DNA from: Xanthobacteraceae bacterium
Lineage (GTDB): Bacteria; Pseudomonadota; Alphaproteobacteria; Rhizobiales; Xanthobacteraceae
NCBI GenBank assembly: GCA_030037645.1
Contig: JASHQI010000201.1
Coordinates: forward strand, 1 to 64,000
Reading direction: 5' to 3'
DNA: 64,000 nucleotides
Below the pieces are notes generated by a model. It saw nothing but the letters and a program-made list of their open reading frames with translations. It was not told the origin of the DNA and did no database searches. The position numbers and the translations under genes are program-made. Below, piece by piece: positions 1-9,574 of this stretch (positions are counted from its first letter, which is position 1; each line of letters starts with the position of its first letter).

Positions 1-1619
1 GGATAAACGTAGTCGTTGCCGCGAATGGACAAGGCGATGCGATGACCCGCGGGCACCACAATCGAAGTCGGCCAGATTTCTATATCGAGTGCCACCACGT
101 CACCCGGTTTGAGCGGCTCTTTCTTGCTATGGCTGTGATACGGGCGATACGGCTTCGACAACTTCTTGTCCAACCGCCGATGCGAGGCGCGCAGCCAGCC
201 CTGGCCGATCGGCGTGTGCGGATCGATGGCGCCCTGAAAGACCACCTCTGCCAGGTCGCCGGTAAGCACGCGGAGTACGGCGAAAATATCGGCGTCGGCG
301 GTCGAGGATGAGATGGAGAGTTTGAGCGCGCAGGGCCCGGTAATTTCCATCTCATGCGCAAGCGGTGGAGTGAGGAAGGTGACGCCGTCACCCATGGCGT
401 CGAACCGGATCGTCATCTTCTTCTTGGCCGGCTTATCGGTCAGCGAACCATCGACAGCATCGAGATAGAAACGCGTCCATTTGGTGCGCTTGAGTGGCCA
501 TTCTTTTTCCGTGCGCGCGACGAAGCGATCGACGTGACGGACCTGCAATTGCACCGGCGGTTGTCGGTCCCAGCCATTCTTCTTGCCGTGCAGGAAATGA
601 TCGAAGAAGCGTAATTGAAGCGTGCGACCGTAGTCGGTGTAGAAATGCGTCCAATGCTCGATACCGTGGACCTCCAACCATTTCTGCTTCGAGGCGGCGC
701 GAACAAAACCCTCGAAATTGCCGCGCGGGTGCAACGGCTGGCCGCCCCAATTCGCCGCCGACAGGAATGGCACCTTGATTTTCGACCACACCGGCGAGCG
801 CGCGCGGTGATAGTCGTCGTCAAGCGGATGGGCAAAAATATCAGCGCCGAAATTGCTGCGGTTTTTTGCCAGCTCGGCGTCGCTCAGAAATTCCGGCCCG
901 CACACAAGCCCGCCATGCACGCGGCTGCGTTTGCCGCGCTCGCCGGCGCCGTATTGCACGGTTTTGACCTGCATATCGTACCAGTTTTCCCAGAACGTGC
1001 AGAGAATGCCGCCATGGTGCGTCATGTCGCGATACCAGTCGGCGGCACCTTCCCAAATGCACATGGCGGCAAGATGCGGCGGTTGCAGGCTCGCAACATG
1101 CCACTGGTTGATGGCGTAATACGAGATGCCGTTGAGCCCGACTTTGCCGTTCGACCACGGTTGGCTACCGGCCCATTCGATGCAAGCGTAGAAGTCCTTG
1201 GTTTCTCGCGGCGAGAAATGATCGATCAGGCCGGGCGAGCAGCCGGTGCCGCGTGAGTCGACGCGCACGCAGGCGTAATCGTGCGGTACCCATTTCTCCG
1301 GGTCGACTACTTCCCAGCTTTGATAGAGATTACTCGAGCCGGCGGTCACATCGGGATGGTATTCAGCCATGCGCTGCCACGCGCTCGGATAGCCATCCTG
1401 GAACGCAAGCCCCTTGGCGTAGGGGCCGTAGCTCATGATCACGGGATAGCGACCTTTGAAGACGGGACGGAACACATCGGCCCGCAGCACGATGCCGTCA
1501 TCCATCGCGATGGGCACGTCCCAATCGATGCGCATGCCGTCGCGGGTTTCACTGCGCCGCTCGTGGCTCTTGCCGCGGGTTGCCGCAGCCATGCGCGCTT
1601 CGCCTTCGAGCGATGACAT
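1..1619 (-). CDS. CocE/NonD family hydrolase (X-Pro dipeptidyl-peptidase-like), runs off left edge
   Basis: Minus-strand frame open from ATG at 1619 (MSSLEGEARMAAATRGKSHERRSETRDGMRIDWDVPIAMDDGIVLRADVFRP...) to the window start; contains VRVDSRGTGCSPG and PGDVVALDIEIWPTSIVVPAGHRI, typical of CocE proteins. Not in the ORF track because it has no stop in the window. Confidence 0.8.
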   Translation of the reverse strand, partial: MSSLEGEARMAAATRGKSHERRSETRDGMRIDWDVPIAMDDGIVLRADVFRPVFKGRYPVIMSYGPYAKGLAFQDGYPSAWQRMAEYHPDVTAGSSNLYQSWEVVDPEKWVPHDYACVRVDSRGTGCSPGLIDHFSPRETKDFYACIEWAGSQPWSNGKVGLNGISYYAINQWHVASLQPPHLAAMCIWEGAADWYRDMTHHGGILCTFWENWYDMQVKTVQYGAGERGKRSRVHGGLVCGPEFLSDAELAKNRSNFGADIFAHPLDDDYHRARSPVWSKIKVPFLSAANWGGQPLHPRGNFEGFVRAASKQKWLEVHGIEHWTHFYTDYGRTLQLRFFDHFLHGKKNGWDRQPPVQLQVRHVDRFVARTEKEWPLKRTKWTRFYLDAVDGSLTDKPAKKKMTIRFDAMGDGVTFLTPPLAHEMEITGPCALKLSISSSTADADIFAVLRVLTGDLAEVVFQGAIDPHTPIGQGWLRASHRRLDKKLSKPYRPYHSHSKKEPLKPGDVVALDIEIWPTSIVVPAGHRIALSIRGNDYVY

Positions 1620-1780
1620 TCGGGCTTCCCCACATTCCATTGTCGTGCCCCGCGAAGGCACGCCCCCAATATCCACGACTTGTCGAGTGAAGCAAGAACC
1701 CTGGCGTCTGCCGGGGTCTCTGATGCGGTCATCGAGCCGGCCAAACGCCGGACCGCTGATCGATGATAAAGTCGCGGGCC

Positions 1781-2758
1781 TTAGTGTAGCTTTTTCTTCG
1801 CCTTCCCGCGTTTGACTCCGGCCATCTTCTCCAGCACAGCGCACACCGCCGCGGTATCGTGTTCGTCGTGGCCGGCCTTCCGCGCCCTTTGGTAGATCCC
1901 AGCGCTGGCATTGAACATCGGCGTCGGCACGCCTATTTCGCGGGCATAGCCGCCGATGACGTCCATATCCTTCTGCCACACGCCGATTTTCATCGTCGGA
2001 TTGTCGTAGCGATCTTTCACCATCATCGGCGCACGCAGCTCGAACACCCGCGAATTGCCGGCGCCGATCTTGATCAGATCGAATATGAGTTGCGGCGGCA
2101 GCCCGGCCTTCATGCCCAACACCATCGCCTCGGCGCTGGCCACGTTGTGGATAGCGACCAGGAGATTGGCGACGTATTTCATGCGGCTGCCGTTGCCGAA
2201 TGCGCCGAGATCGTGCACGGCGCGGGTAAAGGCGGTGAACATCGGCCGCAGGCGCTTGATCTCCACGGCGCCGCCCGAAGCGTAGACCACGAGATCCTTG
2301 ACCCTGGCCTGTGCGCCCGTGCCGCTCACGGGGCAATCGAGCATGACGTGACCGGCTTTGCGCAGCACGGTTTCGGCCTTGGCCTTGTCCGCGATGGCGA
2401 AAGTCGAGGCCTCGATCACGACGCGACGCGACACGCCAGACTTGGCGATGGCGACTGACGTCGCGGCAAGCGCGGCCGGCTTCGGCAAGCTGGTGATGAT
2501 GGTAGGGGCTTGGCGCGCAACGTCGGCCGCATCAGCGGCAATCTCGGCGCCCAGTCGGGCCAGAGCGCGCCGCCGCGACGGCGCAATGTCGTAGCCGATG
2601 ACGCGCCAACCCGCGGCAACGAGATTTTGCGCGAACGCGCCGCCCATGATGCCGAGACCGATAACGCCGACAACACCTTTGCCTCCCGATGCCATGCTGC
2701 TCCTCATTCCCCGATTGCGTGGGAGGCACGCTATGGCACCGGCTCTGCACACGCGCAA
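1781..2758 (-). CDS. NAD(P)-dependent oxidoreductase, 3-hydroxyisobutyrate dehydrogenase family
   Basis: VIGLGIMGGAFAQNLVAAGW Rossmann motif, DCPVSGTGAQA, and GNGSRMKYVANLLVAIHN. Actual start may be the internal Met (MASGGKGVVGVIGLG). Confidence 0.85.
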   Translation of the reverse strand: MRVCRAGAIACLPRNRGMRSSMASGGKGVVGVIGLGIMGGAFAQNLVAAGWRVIGYDIAPSRRRALARLGAEIAADAADVARQAPTIITSLPKPAALAATSVAIAKSGVSRRVVIEASTFAIADKAKAETVLRKAGHVMLDCPVSGTGAQARVKDLVVYASGGAVEIKRLRPMFTAFTRAVHDLGAFGNGSRMKYVANLLVAIHNVASAEAMVLGMKAGLPPQLIFDLIKIGAGNSRVFELRAPMMVKDRYDNPTMKIGVWQKDMDVIGGYAREIGVPTPMFNASAGIYQRARKAGHDEHDTAAVCAVLEKMAGVKRGKAKKKLH

Positions 2759-2824
2759 GCCGCTTTCTCGCCGCGCTTGGATCGCCTATCGTCCGCATCC
2801 AGTTGAAAACGTCAGGAGCGCCGC

Positions 2825-3706
2825 ATGCGTATTGGTGTCGCCGGAATTGGAAAAATGGGAGCCGCCATCGCGGCGCGGCTGATCGAAGTCGGGCACGAGG
2901 TCGCGGTCTGGAATCGCACGCCGGAAAAGGCCAAGGCCATTACCGGTGCCACCGCGGTCGCTACGCCGCGGGAGCTCGTGGAACGCTCGGAAACCATCAT
3001 CACGATCCTGACCGACGCGGCGGCGCTCGATGCCGTTTACAAGGGGCCGTCGGGACTCATGACCGGCGAGGCCGCCGGAAAATTGTTCATCGAAATGAGC
3101 ACCGTTTTGGCGGCGACTGAAATCGCGCTGGCCGAGGTCGTGCGCGCCAAGGGCGCGGCCTTTGTCGAATGTCCCGTTGGCGGCTCGACTGGGCCGGCTC
3201 GCCAAGGCAAGCTGATTGGGCTCATGGGGGCCGACGAAGCGGACGCCGCCCGCGCCCGGCCAATCCTCGAACAGCTCTGCCGGCGCCTCGAGCATGCCGG
3301 CCCGGTCGGCGCGGGCGCGGTGCTTAAGTTCACCGTCAACTTGCCGCTCATGATCTATTGGCAGGCGCTGGGCGAGGCGCTCGCGCTCGCCCGCTCTATT
3401 CCGCTCGATCCGGCGCGGCTGATGGATTTGTTGAGCGAAACATCCGGCGGCCCCAACGTGCTCAAAGCGCGAGGGCCCGGAGTTGCCGCGATGCTCAAGG
3501 GCGGCGACGGCGGCCCGGTCACCTTCAACGTCGACGGCGGCATCAAGGACCTGAAATCCATGCTCACCGAAGGAAAATCGCGTGGTATCGACATGCCGCT
3601 CGCCGAACGCACGCTCGCCTGCTACCAAGAGACCGCGCGTCATCGCTCGGGGGCCGCGGAAGTCTCGACCGTCTCGGTCTATTGGGCGACCCGCGGAGGA
3701 CGCTGA
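2825..3706 (+). CDS. NAD(P)-dependent oxidoreductase, 3-hydroxyisobutyrate dehydrogenase family
   Basis: MRIGVAGIGKMGAAIAARLIEVGHEVAVWNRTPEKA...ECPVGGSTGPA...LKFTVNLPLM; divergent paralog of the preceding gene. Confidence 0.88.
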   Translation: MRIGVAGIGKMGAAIAARLIEVGHEVAVWNRTPEKAKAITGATAVATPRELVERSETIITILTDAAALDAVYKGPSGLMTGEAAGKLFIEMSTVLAATEIALAEVVRAKGAAFVECPVGGSTGPARQGKLIGLMGADEADAARARPILEQLCRRLEHAGPVGAGAVLKFTVNLPLMIYWQALGEALALARSIPLDPARLMDLLSETSGGPNVLKARGPGVAAMLKGGDGGPVTFNVDGGIKDLKSMLTEGKSRGIDMPLAERTLACYQETARHRSGAAEVSTVSVYWATRGGR

Positions 3707-3738
3707 ATTTTTTCGGAAAAATTGGAGTCGGAGTATTG

Positions 3739-4170
3739 ATGATCACGCTCGCGCAAGCTTCCACCATCCTCGATGTCGCGTTGAAGAAAGCGCGCGACAG
3801 CAAACTGGCGCCGCTGACGGTCGCGGTGCTCGACGCCGGGGGGCATCTCGTTGCATTCAAGCGTGAAGACAAATCCGGCATTCTTCGCTTCGATATCGCC
3901 TTCGGCAAAGCTTGGGGCGCTCTCGGCATGGGCTTCGGTTCGCGCACGCTGGCGAGCCGTGCGGCGAAAACCCCACAATTCTTCACCATGCTGGCGGCGG
4001 CGAGCGGCGGTCGCATCGTCAGCAATCCGGGCGGCGTACTGATCCGCGACAATGACAACAATGTCATCGGCGCCTGTGGCATTTCCGGCGACACGTCGGA
4101 CAAGGATGAAATGTGCGCCATCGCCGGCATCGAAGCGGCCGGCCTAAAGGCCGATCCGGGAGCGGATTGA
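3739..4170 (+). CDS. GlcG/HbpS-like heme-binding family protein (DUF336)
   Basis: MITLAQASTILDVALKKARDSKLAPLTVAVLDAGGHLVAFKREDKSGILRFDIAFGKAWGAL...IGACGISGDTSDKDEMCAIAGIEAAG; start set at internal ATG. Confidence 0.85.
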   Translation: MITLAQASTILDVALKKARDSKLAPLTVAVLDAGGHLVAFKREDKSGILRFDIAFGKAWGALGMGFGSRTLASRAAKTPQFFTMLAAASGGRIVSNPGGVLIRDNDNNVIGACGISGDTSDKDEMCAIAGIEAAGLKADPGAD

Positions 4171-4372
4171 TTTCCCCTCCCCCGCGAGCGAGGTGAGTGG
4201 CGAGGAGGGGTCAGGGATGGGGGCGCTTTTAGATCATCCCCCCGCTCACATCGCTGACGCGATTATTCCATAGCGATGCTTCGCATCGCGTTCTTGTTTG
4301 AACGACGGCGGCCGAAGGCCGCCTATGCCCTTCCCGCCGCTTCGCGGGGGCGGGAAAAACCGGGAGATTCCG

Positions 4373-5023
4373 ATGAAGCTGTTTTCGTTCTGGCGCTCGC
4401 TCGCGACCTATCGTGTGCGCATCGCGCTCAATATCAAAGGGCTCGTGCCCGAAGAAGTGATCCAAATCAACCTGATGAAAGGCGAGCAGCGGGAGGCCGC
4501 CTTCCGCGCGGTCAATCCGATGATGGCGATCCCGGCGCTGATCGACGGCAACGGGCCGGCCTTGTTCGAATCGCTGGCGATCATCGAATATCTCGACGAG
4601 ACGCACCCGAACCCACCGCTGTTGCCGCGCGATCCGCCCGGCCGCGCCCGGGTGCGAGGCTTGGCGCAGATCGTGGCCTCCGACTCACACCCGCTGATCG
4701 TGCCGCGGGTGCGCGAATACCTTGCGCACGAATTCAAGTTCGACGAACCGTCGGTCTTGAAGTGGTGCCGGCATTGGCACACGGCCGCGCTGACCGCGCT
4801 CGAAAGGCATCTACAGGACAAATCAACCGGCCGTTACGCCCACGGCGATAGCGTCACGCTCGCCGACATCTGCCTCGCCAGCCAGGCGGCGGGAGCCAAG
4901 TACTTCAATATCGATCTCGCGCAGTTCCCGACCTTCCGGCGCATCGTCGATTCGCTCGCCACAATCGACGCTTTCGCCAGCGCCCACCCGCTCAAACAGC
5001 CCGGAGCACCGGCGCCGACGTGA
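4373..5023 (+). CDS. maiA: Maleylacetoacetate isomerase / zeta-class glutathione S-transferase
   Basis: MKLFSFWRSLATYRVRIALNIKGL with SLAIIEYLDETHPNPPLLP and VTLADICLASQ. Confidence 0.88.
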   Translation: MKLFSFWRSLATYRVRIALNIKGLVPEEVIQINLMKGEQREAAFRAVNPMMAIPALIDGNGPALFESLAIIEYLDETHPNPPLLPRDPPGRARVRGLAQIVASDSHPLIVPRVREYLAHEFKFDEPSVLKWCRHWHTAALTALERHLQDKSTGRYAHGDSVTLADICLASQAAGAKYFNIDLAQFPTFRRIVDSLATIDAFASAHPLKQPGAPAPT

Positions 5024-5044
5024 TCGATTCTGCGTCAATTCCAG

Positions 5045-5764
5045 CTACTTCGTCAGCATCTGCACCGACGTCAGTCGCGTGACCTGATGCTTGGCGACCA
5101 TGTCCTTGGTGGCCGCTTGATAGGCTTTGAAATGGTCGGTCGCTACGTGCGCGTCATGGGCCGCGGCATTGTCGTAAACCTCGAATTGGAGCACGTGGTG
5201 CGGGTCCTTTTGAGACACCGCGATATTAAACTCGCGCACACCGGGATCCTTGACCGCCGTGGCAGCATTGTTCTTTGCCGCGGTCATGAAGGCGTCGAAC
5301 TGCGCCGGGACGATATCGAGCTCTACCTGGTTGACAAAAAACGGTCCAGACCCAGGCTGTGCGGTGCTGTTGGTGTTCATGACCACGGATGAAAACGGCC
5401 TGATATCGTAGTTCTTGATCATCAGCATCGTAATACCGAGAAATTTGCCGTAAGCGATCGTCTTTTGGTGCGCGGCGTAGGCCGCAGCGTTGTTATAGAC
5501 TTCGAAGACGAAGACGTGATTGGAATCCTTTTGCCCAACTGCACTGTCGAACTCGCGCGCATTCGGCTCCTGGATCATCGCTGCGCCGTCGTCCTTAAGC
5601 GCTGCAAGGAATTTGGATATCGACGCCGGTGAGATGTCCAGATCGACCGCGCTGATATAGAGCGGCGTCGATTGCGCCCAAGCCTCGCCGCCCCGAAGGG
5701 GCAGCAACAAAGCCATCGCGGCAAGCACGACAGAAGTCGACTGTATAATGTTCAATCTCGGCAT
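5045..5764 (-). CDS. Exported protein with two tandem antibiotic-biosynthesis-monooxygenase-like (ABM) domains
   Basis: Signal-like N-terminus (MPRLNIIQSTSVVLAAMALLLPLRGGEAWAQ) then two similar units ending FVFEVYNNAAAYAAHQKT and LQFEVYDNAAAHDAHVAT. Confidence 0.75.
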   Translation of the reverse strand: MPRLNIIQSTSVVLAAMALLLPLRGGEAWAQSTPLYISAVDLDISPASISKFLAALKDDGAAMIQEPNAREFDSAVGQKDSNHVFVFEVYNNAAAYAAHQKTIAYGKFLGITMLMIKNYDIRPFSSVVMNTNSTAQPGSGPFFVNQVELDIVPAQFDAFMTAAKNNAATAVKDPGVREFNIAVSQKDPHHVLQFEVYDNAAAHDAHVATDHFKAYQAATKDMVAKHQVTRLTSVQMLTK

Positions 5765-5800
5765 GGCATCGCCCCCTCGATCACGGTGACCAACGAGAGA

Positions 5801-5965
5801 CTAGTGGAGTGGATTTAACATTCGCCGCCCATCCAGCCGTTGGCGCGTGAAGCGAATGTCAAATCCTAAACTCCACTAGCATCGTGTCGTTGCTAGTGGT
5901 CCTTTGACTCTATCATTCGCATAAGAGCCTGCCAAACCCCGATGCGAATGTTAGAATTGGACCAC
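5801..5965. repeat. Dispersed intergenic repeat copy 1, two consecutive imperfect hairpins
   Basis: ctagtggagtggatttaacattcgc...gcgaatgtcaaatcctaaactccactag, then gtggtcc...cattcgcat...atgcgaatg...ggaccac; second copy at 58492-58655. Confidence 0.85.
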
Positions 5966-5987
5966 AAGCGACTCTCCGGTGGGCGTT

Positions 5988-6788
5988 CTACCACCTGTCA
6001 TAAAAGTGATGCAGCGGGCCATGGCCGAACCCCACGCCGAGCCGATCGGCCGCTACGATTGCGGCGCTGACATAGGCCTTGGCCTCGCGCACGGCCGTTT
6101 TCAGCGGCAGGCCTTTGGCGAGACCCGCGGCCACGGCTGACGCCAGCGTGCAGCCGGTGCCGTGCGTATTTCCCGTTGCGACGCGGGGCGCGGCAAATCG
6201 CTCGTAGCTTTCGGCGTCGACCAGAAGATCGACGCTCTCCGGCCCGCTGCCGTGGCCGCCCTTGATCAGCACGGCGCCGGCGCCGAGCGCCAGAAGCCCT
6301 CGTGCCTGCGCGCGCATATCGTTTTCGTCGCACGCGAGCGGAGCATCGAGAAGCGCCGCAGCCTCGGCAAGATTGGGGGTCAGGACGCGCGCGCGCGAAA
6401 TCAGCTTCCGTAACCGGCCGAGCGCGCCGGGCCGCAGCAATTTTTCGCCGCTGCTCGCAGCCATGATCGGATCAAGAACCACCGGAGGCCGGCTGTAACG
6501 CTCAAGGGACGCGCTCACCGCATCGATGGCAGGTGCATTCGCCAGCATGCCGATCTTCACCGCACCGACGTCGAGATCGGAGAACACCGCGTCCATCTGA
6601 GCGACAATAAAATCCGCTGGCACATCGTGAATGCCGAACACTCCCTTCGTGTTCTGCGCGGTCAGCGCGGTGATGACGCAGCCGCCGTAAACGCCGAGCG
6701 CAGCAAAGGTCTTCAGATCCGCGGCGATGCCGGCGCCGCCGCTGGGGTCCGAACCGGCAATGGTCACGGCCACGGGAACGCTCATCAC
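5988..6788 (-). CDS. thiD: Bifunctional hydroxymethylpyrimidine kinase/phosphomethylpyrimidine kinase
   Basis: VTIAGSDPSGGAGIAADLKTFAALGVYGGCVITALTAQNT...GTGCTLASAVAAGLAKG. Confidence 0.95.
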   Translation of the reverse strand: MMSVPVAVTIAGSDPSGGAGIAADLKTFAALGVYGGCVITALTAQNTKGVFGIHDVPADFIVAQMDAVFSDLDVGAVKIGMLANAPAIDAVSASLERYSRPPVVLDPIMAASSGEKLLRPGALGRLRKLISRARVLTPNLAEAAALLDAPLACDENDMRAQARGLLALGAGAVLIKGGHGSGPESVDLLVDAESYERFAAPRVATGNTHGTGCTLASAVAAGLAKGLPLKTAVREAKAYVSAAIVAADRLGVGFGHGPLHHFYDRW

Positions 6789-7447
6789 GTCCCCCGCTTC
6801 GCCAGCATCGCATCAACGATTTCACGCAGGCGACGCGCGGCTACCGTTGGATCGGATGCACGCGACAGCGCCGAAATAACGGCTACGCCGTCGGCGCCGG
6901 CGGCAATGACCGCGGCAGCGTTGCTCTCGTCGATCCCGGCAATGCCGCAAACCGGCAGTGGCTTTTGTGAGCGACGTCGCAACGCCTCGATAATACGCGC
7001 CAGACCGGCCGGGCCGATCGGTGCGTTCTTCTGCTGTTTCGAGACCGTGGCATAGACGCCGCCCGAGCCGACATAGTCGATCAGTTCGACCGGAGCAGCT
7101 TCCGCCTCACCGACGTTCTTGATCGACAGACCGATGATCGCGCTTGCGCCGAGCAGCCGCCGCACGTCTTCGACCGGCATATCGTCCTGTCCGACATGCA
7201 CGCCATCGGCTCCGGCGGCGAGTGCGACGTCGACGCGATCATTGACGACGAAGGGAACCGAGAGCGGCGCGAGCGCTTGCTTGATTGCCCGCGCCTCTTC
7301 GATCATGACGCGCGTCTCGGAGCGTTTGTCGCGCAATTGCACCAAAGTCGCTCCACCCGCGGCGCAGCGACGCGCCAAATCGATGAGATCGTGGCGGCCG
7401 GCATTTTCGGGATCGACGATGGCGTTAAGGCGAATGTCGAGGCGCAT
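6785..7447 (-). CDS. thiE: Thiamine phosphate synthase
   Basis: MRLDIRLNAIVDPENA...VQLRDKRSETR...VNDRVDVALAAGADGVHVGQDDMP; overlaps thiD and thiM starts/stops by a few nt. Confidence 0.93.
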   Translation of the reverse strand: MRLDIRLNAIVDPENAGRHDLIDLARRCAAGGATLVQLRDKRSETRVMIEEARAIKQALAPLSVPFVVNDRVDVALAAGADGVHVGQDDMPVEDVRRLLGASAIIGLSIKNVGEAEAAPVELIDYVGSGGVYATVSKQQKNAPIGPAGLARIIEALRRRSQKPLPVCGIAGIDESNAAAVIAAGADGVAVISALSRASDPTVAARRLREIVDAMLAKRGT

Positions 7448-8241
7448 CACGACACCTTTATGCGAGCGCGCAGCGTCGCGCCGTCGAGCGTGTGCAGCGC
7501 ATCGATAATCGCGCTGGCAAAGCTGCCGGGCCCGCGCGCCGTCCTCGCCGCGACTTCGCCGGCGACATCCAAAGCAGCAATCGCGGCAACGGCCGCGAGC
7601 CAAGCGTCGGTTTCGACCGCGAGCGCCGCGCAAAGTAATGCCGAGCCGGCGCAACCCATGGCGGTAACGAGACCCATCAACGGATCGCCGTTCGCGATCG
7701 CGACGTGGCGCGCGCCATCGGTCACGATGTCGACGCTGCCGGTCAGCGCCACGACCGTGGAGCAAGCCTGCGCGACCCGGGCCGCCGCTTCGCCGGCGGG
7801 ATCGCCGCCGAACAACGGGGCAAACTCCGTGGGATTGAGGCGCACAACCGACGGCGCGTGCGCAAGCAGCTCGCGGGCGCATTGTGCCCGGCCCGGCGAG
7901 CTGTCGATAAAGACTGGATCGAGCACCCAGGGCATGCGCGCCGCATCGACCGCGCCGAGCGCCACCTCGATCGCGCTCCGGCGCTCCGCGTCGAATGTGC
8001 CGAGATTGACAAGAAGCGCGTTGGCGCTGGCAACGAAGGTAAGGACCTCTTCCGGCGCGATTGTCATGGACGGCACCGCACCCGCGGCCAGCAGCATATT
8101 GGCGGTATAATTCTGAGCCACCGTATTGGTGATGCAGTGCACCCGTGGCGCACGCGCGCGAATCCGCGCCATGACGTCGGCAGCGATATCGGCGAGATCG
8201 ACCGGTGCATGCATTCGGTTGGCTTTCCCCAGGATCGTCAC
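7447..8241 (-). CDS. thiM: Hydroxyethylthiazole kinase
   Basis: RVHCITNTVAQNYTANMLLAAGAVPSMTIAPEEV...NLGTFDAERR...WVLDPVFID...LNPTEFAPLFG. Confidence 0.93.
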   Translation of the reverse strand: MTILGKANRMHAPVDLADIAADVMARIRARAPRVHCITNTVAQNYTANMLLAAGAVPSMTIAPEEVLTFVASANALLVNLGTFDAERRSAIEVALGAVDAARMPWVLDPVFIDSSPGRAQCARELLAHAPSVVRLNPTEFAPLFGGDPAGEAAARVAQACSTVVALTGSVDIVTDGARHVAIANGDPLMGLVTAMGCAGSALLCAALAVETDAWLAAVAAIAALDVAGEVAARTARGPGSFASAIIDALHTLDGATLRARIKVS

Positions 8242-8321
8242 GATACTACGTCTCTATCCTGCCTCGCGAAGCGGGGACGGAAAAGGTATATGCTGGATAT
8301 CCTGACGATTTGGAGACACGC

Positions 8322-8567
8322 ATGGTCCCTTTTTTTGTGCAAATCAAATGCCAGCTGGGCAAATCTTATGAAGTCGCCAACAAGCTTGCAGACGCCGAAA
8401 TCGCCTCGGAAATCTATTCGACCGCCGGCGATTTCGATTTGCTTGTGAAATTCTACGTCGACTCGGCGACTGATATCGGTCATTTCATCGCCGAAAAAGT
8501 GCAATCCATCCCGGGGATAGCCGACACTCGCACCATCATCACATTCAAGGCGTTTGGGGCGTCGTAG
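8322..8567 (+). CDS. Lrp/AsnC ligand-binding (RAM) domain-only protein
   Basis: MVPFFVQIKCQLGKSYEVANKLADAEIASEIYSTAGDFDLLVKFYVDSATDIGHFIAEKVQSIPGIADTRTIITFKAFGAS; no HTH domain. Confidence 0.85.
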   Translation: MVPFFVQIKCQLGKSYEVANKLADAEIASEIYSTAGDFDLLVKFYVDSATDIGHFIAEKVQSIPGIADTRTIITFKAFGAS

Positions 8568-8605
8568 TGGCGATAGCGCCGGCGCGCTGACCGCACGACT
8601 TCAAG

Positions 8606-9574
8606 TTAATCTTTCTTTTTCTTCGCGGGCGGTTTCGGACCCTGCCGCGGCGGCAACGAGGCTATATAATTTGCAATCGCGGTGCGGTCGGCCGCCGGAA
8701 GCAGCGACGTGTTGCTAATCACATCGGCCATGAGGCCACCGGAAAAGTCACCCGATGGCGTCATTCCGTCATCGAGGAAGCTCGCGATGTCCTTTTCCGC
8801 CCACGGCCCGTCCTCGGAATGCTGCAGCCCGACCGGCGTGATGTTGGGCACCCAGCTCTTGCCGTCCGGCGTCGGTCCGCCGGCAAAGCGCTCACTTTCG
8901 ATGATCGCGCCGAGTGCATCGCGTGGGCTGTGGCATTCAGCGCAGTGCCCCGGCCCATTGACCAAATAGGCGCCGCGATTCCATTGCGCCGATTTTGCCG
9001 GATCGGGAACGAACCGGCCGCCGCGCAGGAACAGCAGCTTCCAGATGCCGACCATCCGCCGGATGTTGAACGGAAACGACAGGTCTGGCCCGCGAACTCG
9101 GCCCTGCACCGGCGGCAGCGTTTGGAGATACGCAAACAGATCGCGTACGTCGTCGAGTTTCATGTGCCGATAGGAGGTGTAGGGGAACGCCGGATAGAGA
9201 TGACGCCCGCCCCGCGCCGTGCCATCCCATAGCGCCGAGATGAAATCCGCCTCGCTCCAGTTGCCAATGCCGTCATTGGGGTCGGGCGAAATATTGGGCA
9301 CATAGAAAGTGCCGAACGGACACGGCAGCGCCATTCCGCCGCCGAGCCGTGTGCGGTCGACCTTGTCGGGATCCTTGTTGGGCACGGCATGACAGGACGC
9401 ACAGCCGCCGATATTGAACATCGTCTTGCCGTTCGCGAGGTTCGGCGCATACGGGGGCAACGCGGCGGCTGGAACACTTGCCGGGATCGTCAAAATCCAG
9501 AACGCGACGCCTCCGATCAGCGCGATGGCAATCGCAAAAAGGGCGAGGCTTCGCAGCGTGGGCGATTTTGTCAT
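8606..9574 (-). CDS. Diheme cytochrome c
   Basis: Two CxxCH motifs (CASCH and CAECH) plus an N-terminal membrane/signal segment. Confidence 0.88.
   Translation of the reverse strand: MTKSPTLRSLALFAIAIALIGGVAFWILTIPASVPAAALPPYAPNLANGKTMFNIGGCASCHAVPNKDPDKVDRTRLGGGMALPCPFGTFYVPNISPDPNDGIGNWSEADFISALWDGTARGGRHLYPAFPYTSYRHMKLDDVRDLFAYLQTLPPVQGRVRGPDLSFPFNIRRMVGIWKLLFLRGGRFVPDPAKSAQWNRGAYLVNGPGHCAECHSPRDALGAIIESERFAGGPTPDGKSWVPNITPVGLQHSEDGPWAEKDIASFLDDGMTPSGDFSGGLMADVISNTSLLPAADRTAIANYIASLPPRQGPKPPAKKKKD

Noticed and set aside
615-1256. Plus-strand ORF of 213 aa
   Set aside because: It lies antisense to the CocE-type hydrolase frame and has the Arg/Ala/His-rich composition of a high-GC shadow ORF.
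8222-8321. TPP riboswitch ahead of thiM
   Set aside because: The minus-strand leader does not show the CTGAGA / ACCTGA-type THI-box motifs that I would expect.
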